Positions 58,101 to 64,000 of a stretch of 64,000 bases of DNA are shown in pieces (positions within the stretch are counted from its first letter, which is position 1; each line of letters opens with the position of its first letter). The notes under the pieces were generated by a model, which saw only the letters and a list, made by a program, of their open reading frames with translations, was not told the origin of the DNA and did no database searches. The position numbers and the translations under genes are program-made. The stretch lies in NCBI GenBank assembly GCA_030272585.1, contig BSYQ01000008.1, forward strand, positions 3,348,001 through 3,412,000, read 5' to 3'. The stretch comes from Bryopsis sp. KO-2023. Its lineage: Eukaryota > Chlorophyta > Ulvophyceae > Bryopsidales > Bryopsidaceae.

Positions 58101-61100
58101 TCATTCCAAACCCAGCTATTCCTGCCAGGCGTGGCCCAGTCGATTGATCGCCACACCCTTTCCTGTGTTTTTCGAAAGCCTCTTCCCTGGATTTCAACAA
58201 CAAATCAACACAAAATTCAACACAGTTGAAAAAAAAAAAGAGGGGGGCGGGGGAAACCGAAAATTAAAATTGATTTCCATTAAATTTATGTTGTTTTATT
58301 CTCCCCCCCCCCCCCCCCTTCTTTCCATAAGAAACAAACCCTCCATAAGAAACAAACCCTCCCACCATTCCACCAACACCGACCTGAAAGTTCTTTTGCA
58401 AGTTGGGCAAGATATTAGGGAGGCTTTGTTCCAGACGTCGAACATTGTTTTATTGAAGCTTTCGATGGCATCGGGGTCTGTGGGCAAAGGGTCGTCCAGT
58501 TCGGCCGGAATCGGTGGCAGCCGCCTCCGCTCCTTTTTGCACTTTTGGGCTTCGTGATTTTCCCATTTCTTCTTGCAATTGGGAATATGTATGAACAAAC
58601 TGTCCATCCAACCCAAAAAAAAAAGCAAAAAAAAGCAAGGTAAATATTCTTCAATATTAAATACTTAATACTTGGAACATTTTTCTGCATGCTATTTTCT
58701 TCTTCTTTTGAACATGAATTTTTGACAATATCTTTTTTTTCAGTTCGGTTAGATACCTCACTTAACATCCTGATCTTTTCCTGCGTGGGAAAAAACAGCA
58801 GCATTAACGACTGACATTCACCTACCTTTTGCTTCCGTATTCACGGCCGCACAGATAACACATGTATGTCTTTGCTTTTCCCTCGACCTCCGAGAAATCC
58901 ATGCCCGTCATTACGCACCCAGGAAGATCCCTGCCGATGGGCCCATCTGGAACGCAGCCCTTCTTGTGTTTTTCCAATGCTTCTGGCCTGTGTGGAGCAG
59001 AATTTGCAGAAACCGCAGAGTAAGAAGTGCTTCCTTTTGTTTTTGCCATTACGTAATATTCTTGTTTCATCAACTCCCCCCCCTCCCCCACGTTTATTAG
59101 CGTCAAAAATATGCTGCAAAATTGAATTCAAAAAAGCGTCGTCGCCCCCAAAGGTAATTAAAGCAAGAAAATTGAAAACAGAAAAACTCAGAATCTTCCA
59201 TTAATATTTTCCAATAGAAAATTGACATCCTATTGTTTTGAATTTCTTTTGATTAAAATAAATGAAAATTCCTCATGGCGAATCCTTCCCTGCATACGTG
59301 CATTTTAACTCGATTCTTAAAATTTTTTGCTTCTTTTTCTAATTTGTTAATAAATCAAAACAAAAACTTATTTTAAAAAGAAATCACCATGGGACCTGAA
59401 AGTTCTGTTGCATTGCGGACATGGCACCAACGACGCTGAGTTCCATAAGGCCACCATTCTTTCGTTGAATTTATCGATTTCATCCATGTCTGTCGGCAGG
59501 GGGTCGTCCAGTTCGGCCGGCATCTTGGGCAAGGCCCTCCGCTCCTTTTTGCTTTTCTTTAAAGATTCGCCAGCTTTCCATTTTTTTTGGCACTGGGGAA
59601 TATGAATCAACAAACTGGAAAAAGAAAAAGCAAAACAGAAAGGGTGGGGGGGAAATTTTAGAAACGGTAAGTAAGTTATACATATATAGTTTATAGCATT
59701 AATTTGTTTCGCTGCACCACCTATAGATTTTGATGTAAAACCTGGAAATCTATGTATCAAAATTGTCGGTTTGAAATTTGCAATAGAGCGGCCGGGGGTG
59801 GCCCCTCGATGGCACCCATCCACAACTCCCGATTTGACCTTTATCCTTTCATAGCACATTGACAATTAACATTGATCTGCAGGTCCTTTCTTTTAGTTTG
59901 GTTTATTTTTCAAAATGTATTGCTGCAGGTTTAGGATCATCATTATAGAAAAGCAATTGAATCATTTATTGCTTATTTCCATTTAGGCTGAAAGCCCCAG
60001 GCACCCCATCCACTGTGCAAACGAGTGATATGAGCCCCTTAAGTATTGTTAGTAATTTCTTTTTTCTTGTTTTTTTCAACAACGGGTGCACTTTGCCCTC
60101 CACTGGACTCGTGTAAAAATATTTTTTTTCAATACAGCTTTTTTAAATATCAATTGATGCCAAAAAGGATGAAAGACGAGAAAAAGAGGACCACCATATT
60201 GAAGTATTGAAACCCTAGTCAAAGCTTACTAACTAAAAGAAGACGAAAGCCCAACTCCAAAACATCGACAAGCAAAAAGCATGGAATGCACACACGAAAA
60301 GCAATGCTCATCTTCCCTTTCGAGAAACAAAACCACCAGAAGAAAAAAAAAAAAAACTGTGTTGTTTATGCTGGTCTTTTCTGGGTTTTTTTCCACCCCC
60401 AAAATGAAGCTATTTTCTTTTGCTTTTCGGCACACTTGTTATTGCCCTACCTTTTGCTTCCAAAATCTCTGCCACACAAATAACAAGCGAAACTTTTCAC
60501 TCGCTTGAGCTCCTTGAACCCTGGGTCGGCCATTTTTTCCTCCTCCTCTTCTTTTCCTCGTGGTATTTTCGGGGACCTCTTCAATTTGAAGCCCAGAAAT
60601 TTCCCAGGGTTCTCTTTTGTACAATTCTTCTTGTGGCTTCCGTAAGACTCTGGTCTGAAATGATTTAAAAAAAAAAATAAAAAAAAAGGAAGGGGAGGTG
60701 GTTAGAAAATCAGTTGAAAATAATAACTGCAACAAAAAAAGAAGAAGAAAAAAAAGCATTTTTCGACCGAGAGTGTAAAAAAAAAAACTGATTGAAAAAA
60801 AACTCCAGTAGCGGTGACAGATGGACACCAGTTCAAGGGATTGTTTTTTTAATACTTCATCTTTGTCTGAATTTGCACAGGGCTAAGATTTAAAAATACT
60901 AGGGGCAAAAAAAAATGATCCATCTCATTCCCCCCACTCCAATTTATAAAAAAAAAAAGAAAAAAAAAGACGAAAAAAAAAAAAGAAAAGGACAAACTCA
61001 CTTGAATTTTCTGTTGCATGTCTGACAGGTGATCAAATTGTGTGCTTCCCAGTGCTTCAACATTTTCAAATTGAAAACGGCGATTTCCTTGGTTTCCTCG

Positions 61101-62723
61101 GGCAACCTGGCCAATTCTTGTGGCCTTTCTGGGATGGGCCTTCTCTCGGCTTCAGGGATCAAATTCTCCCTGGCCACCCATTTCTTTTCGCATCGAGAAA
61201 TATGCAGGAGGAAACTGTAAACAAAAAAACATACTGTTGATCATTGTCATTATTCCTTTTGGTCTGGTCTGACTGCCACGTGCCAATCACTAACAGTGAT
61301 CGAAGCACTTCATGTCCGGAGTTTGTTCAGAATAAAAAACAAATCAAACCAAGGAAATGTGGATATGGTGCCTACGGTTGATTGCTACGATTTTCCCCTC
61401 CACACCTTGATATTGCCCCCGCTTTTTTTCTTTGTACTTCGAGTGTGTATGCTGACGACCCTCCAGTCGGTTTCGTTTTAGGCAGGATTTCACATACTTC
61501 GGAAATTCTTCACATACTTTGGAAATTCTTCGGGGATTTGATCGAGAGGTCATATAACTACCACCTGAAAAACTTTCGAGTTTTGTTTGAAACGCGTTGA
61601 TCGATGGGACCTTAGATAAATATATACATATAGATATTCTAATTTATTTTTATGGGAGTTTTGGTTTCGGCTTGTGGTGGAATTTCATTATGGGGTCTTG
61701 AATGCTGACTTACCCACATCTGCCGTATTGTTGACCGCAAAGATAACATGAAAAAGTGTGTCGAGGTCGGCTGGCTTTTGAGTCCCCAATGTGGGACACC
61801 ATCCTCTGCAGGATAAATATTAAAAATAAATTCATAAAAAGGGAAGGAAAAAAAAGAAGTCCAAAAAAAAAAAAAACAGAAGTCTTATTTATTGAAAATA
61901 TACTAAGAAATAAAAAAAAGCACTTCTTTAAGAATTGGTGCGAAAACTCTGGCAGGAGAGTGGAAAACTTGCTACAGGGAACAGCAATTTTGCAACTCGA
62001 CTTCTTCTATACAGCAACTTGGAGTCGATCCAGTGGATCGAATTATATAAAAGGTCGTGTCTTGAATATACCAGCCAAAAGAGCCGGATAAATTAAAAAA
62101 GAAAAAAAAAACAATTATACAAAAAAAAGCGTTGCCCAGTTGTACCGTCAACATGATTTTTTGCGGTAGGGCAGTTTTCGTTTCGGCCATGGGGCCATTC
62201 AACGGCTTCATTTGGAATTGCTTCGCTACTCGGGCGAAAAAAAAAAACAAAAAAAAAAAGAAAAGAAAAACTCAAAACACTTGTAAGATATTTCTTTTAT
62301 ATCTTTACATCGAGTTTTGGTCTGTTGAAAAAAAAAAAAAAGCAGCAGTAATAAAAGTAAACATATTATTATTATTAATAATAATAATAAACCACAGCAA
62401 CATCTTCGGAAAAAAAAAACAAAAAAAAAAACAGCATCATGACCAACATATTTCAACAAGGCTTCCAGAAATCGCACCCAGTCTGCACAATTTCCATTAT
62501 ACATATATGTAAATATTAAAAAAAACCAACGAGTATCGATGAAAAAAAAAACTCTGTGCGAAAACATGCAACTCGAACAGAACCTCCTGATTGCCAGCAC
62601 AGGAAAAAAATATACAAAATAAAAGCTGCAAGGAAATCGACCATTGAAAAAAATACCTGTTGTCATAGTGTACATATCTCTTGGCTTGATTCTATCACTA
62701 TCACACTTGTAGAAGCTGCCCAT
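55182..62723 (-). CDS. Twelve-finger C2HC zinc-finger protein (ZNF474/ZC2HC1-like)
   Basis: Fifteen exons in transcript order: 62723-62657, 62225-62146, 61805-61714, 61214-61002, 60654-60451, 59614-59396, 58987-58826, 58599-58384, 58186-58016, 57692-57477, 57207-57043, 56708-56493, 56223-56053, 55749-55534, 55224-55182. They total 2451 nt, 816 residues, in phase throughout, ending at TGA. The protein has twelve fingers of pattern C-x2-C-x11-H-x3-C in six pairs. Odd fingers follow CYLCGRQYGSK-SLLIHxxQC; even fingers follow CxxCGRTF-(R/W)PEALEKHxKGC. A spacer containing P-ELDDPLPTD and FNEKM joins odd to even fingers. In ZNF474, a ciliary protein family, one such pair is present; here the pair is multiplied. 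Every finger is cut by a phase-2 intron between its Cys pair and its His/Cys pair, and five finger-linking exons are 216 nt (one is 219). Likely an axonemal or centrosomal scaffold, inferred from the family only. Confidence 0.87.
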
Positions 62724-63861
62724 TTCTGTGGGCAAGCACGTGTGCTTCTTGAAACTTCTTGAACTATTGATATTCTTTTTTTTTTCAACTAGGTTTTGAT
62801 ACTATCTCTTTTTTTTCCCCTCAATCCCAAGATTACAAGAAAAAAAAAACCAAAACAAAACAAAAGCTTCTTTACAGGATTATGCAGCAGAAAGAAAAAA
62901 AATTTGAAAACGCTGATCAAAAACTGTGCCCACCCCCACGATAGTTTCAAAAAAAAAATAATCCCAAACGGAGAAGCCCAAAACTTCTATTCGGCGCGGG
63001 TGGGGACGTGCGCACAGCGAGTTATGATGAGACAGGGAAAATATCGACGGCTTTCACGCGGCGCGCGGCGTGCATGGAAAAGCGGGACGGTTTTCTACGA
63101 TGAGTAACACCCGAGAGCGTTTTTAACGTAACTGCTACGATCGTTGGACGTCGGAGACTAAAAAAAGCATGTGCGCGAGTTGCGAGTCTTTCGGAATGCA
63201 ATGGATCGCTTGCGATCCCAAAGGTTGCATTGGCTGAACACGTGACGCTTGCGCGACCGCCACCCTTCTCTCTTGCGGTGTTCGCGCGCGAAATCTGTGT
63301 CATTGACGATCCCGGCAGAAACGCCGCCTCCGCTCCAGAACGTTGACAGAATCAAAAAGTCTGCAACATGCCCAACACGAATTCATGCGGCTCGACGCCC
63401 AGCCCCTCCGAGCCGCACAAGACGCTTTACGGGATCACGGTGCCGCTTTTCGTTTCTGTAAAAGCATTGACAACAGGATCGCTGCATCCTCGCCCCGCGC
63501 GTGAAATCGCCTTTTCCCCAGAAGATCAAACCGAGCCACATCGCCTGGCAAACCCGACTTGCACTGGGACTCGTATACTCGTCGACACTCACAGGCACTC
63601 TCGACCTCGCTCGGGGGGGATCCGCAGATCCCATGCTCGCTGCTTCTTCCGCCGCCATCACCATGGTTTGTAATTTCCGCAAATCGAGGGTCGTAGCGAG
63701 CGAACGCGCGCAGGCGTCGGTGGCACACCACTGCCACAAAAACTCAGTATAAAGTCACGTGGGGATGGGCTGTTTCAGCGTCTCCACCCCTTCTCTCGAA
63801 TAAAAAATATCGAATCAGTCTGCTCTGGTTGGGTTGGGGGAACAAAACCCCAAAGTAGTTT
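62724..63861. other. Upstream flank, CpG-rich from about 63000
   Basis: AT-rich to about 62980, then GC- and CpG-rich to 63760, as in a promoter or first-exon region. A plus-strand frame from ATG 63368 (MPNTNSCGSTPS) and a second frame to 63664 (ending ASSAAITM before a GT) could be first exons of a rightward gene, but no domain is recognised and the junction between them does not work as a normal-sized intron. Confidence 0.35.
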
Positions 63862-63974
63862 TTAGAAGAAGAGCTTGTCGTACTGGCCTGTTTCATCGCC
63901 CGATGTCGGTGAGTAAGGACGGGATTGATTTGCCTGTTCCTGATCATCATACGGGACCATTGGACGCAATGAAA
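63862..63974 (-). CDS. Possible last exon of a gene entering from the right
   Basis: Minus-strand frame after an acceptor (TGTGAACAG) reading SLRPMVPYDDQEQ to GQYDKLFF and TAA. It is 113 nt, phase 1 at its start. Composition is protein-like and hydrophilic. The rest of the gene would lie beyond the window; the family is not recognised. Confidence 0.3.
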
Positions 63975-64000
63975 CTGTTCACAAAATCATAAAAATCACA

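Overview
This is nuclear DNA from a flagellated, probably plastid-bearing (or ancestrally photosynthetic) unicellular eukaryote. Genes are cut by many GT-AG introns, and there are long T/A/G/C homopolymers and microsatellites. All three stop codons are used: TAA for HSP90, TAG for the dynein and the helicase, TGA for AlaRS and the zinc-finger protein. A complete axonemal dynein heavy chain and a zinc-finger protein of the ZNF474/ZC2HC1 kind point to a cilium or flagellum. The alanyl-tRNA synthetase is of the bacterial/plastid type and carries an Arg-rich targeting peptide, which is the reason for inferring a plastid. I cannot name the species; a stramenopile or similar alga is only a guess.

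Layout. About 0.1-7.3 kb (+): a DExH RNA helicase of the RIG-I/Dicer/FANCM superfamily preceded by a long Q/G/N-rich region. 7.9-8.3 kb (-): a possible two-exon gene for a 98-residue protein. 8.8-34.0 kb (+): a DNAH10-type axonemal dynein heavy chain gene, reconstructed here as 46 exons that stay in frame for 4505 codons. One of its introns holds an antisense tRNA-Ile(UAU) gene and another holds a 203-bp foldback element. 34-39 kb: repeat-rich intergenic DNA with one copy of a roughly 700-bp repeat that contains a conserved short reading frame. 39.0-44.8 kb (-): organellar alanyl-tRNA synthetase in nine exons, 936 codons. 45.8-47.9 kb (+): an intronless cytosolic HSP90, divergent from AlaRS. 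47.9-55.2 kb: gene-poor DNA with the second, inverted copy of the repeat. 55.2-62.7 kb (-): a 15-exon gene for an 816-residue protein with twelve C2HC zinc fingers in six pairs. 62.7-64 kb: CpG-rich DNA and possibly the last exon of another minus-strand gene.

The gene models come from reading splice junctions by eye. They were accepted because protein-family similarity (recognised from memory) and exon phase agree at every junction in the dynein, AlaRS and zinc-finger genes. The most unusual features are: four AAG|GC donors among 45 dynein introns; the intron-phased array of split zinc fingers; the in-frame TAA between the low-complexity region and the helicase; and the inverted pair of short-ORF repeats.
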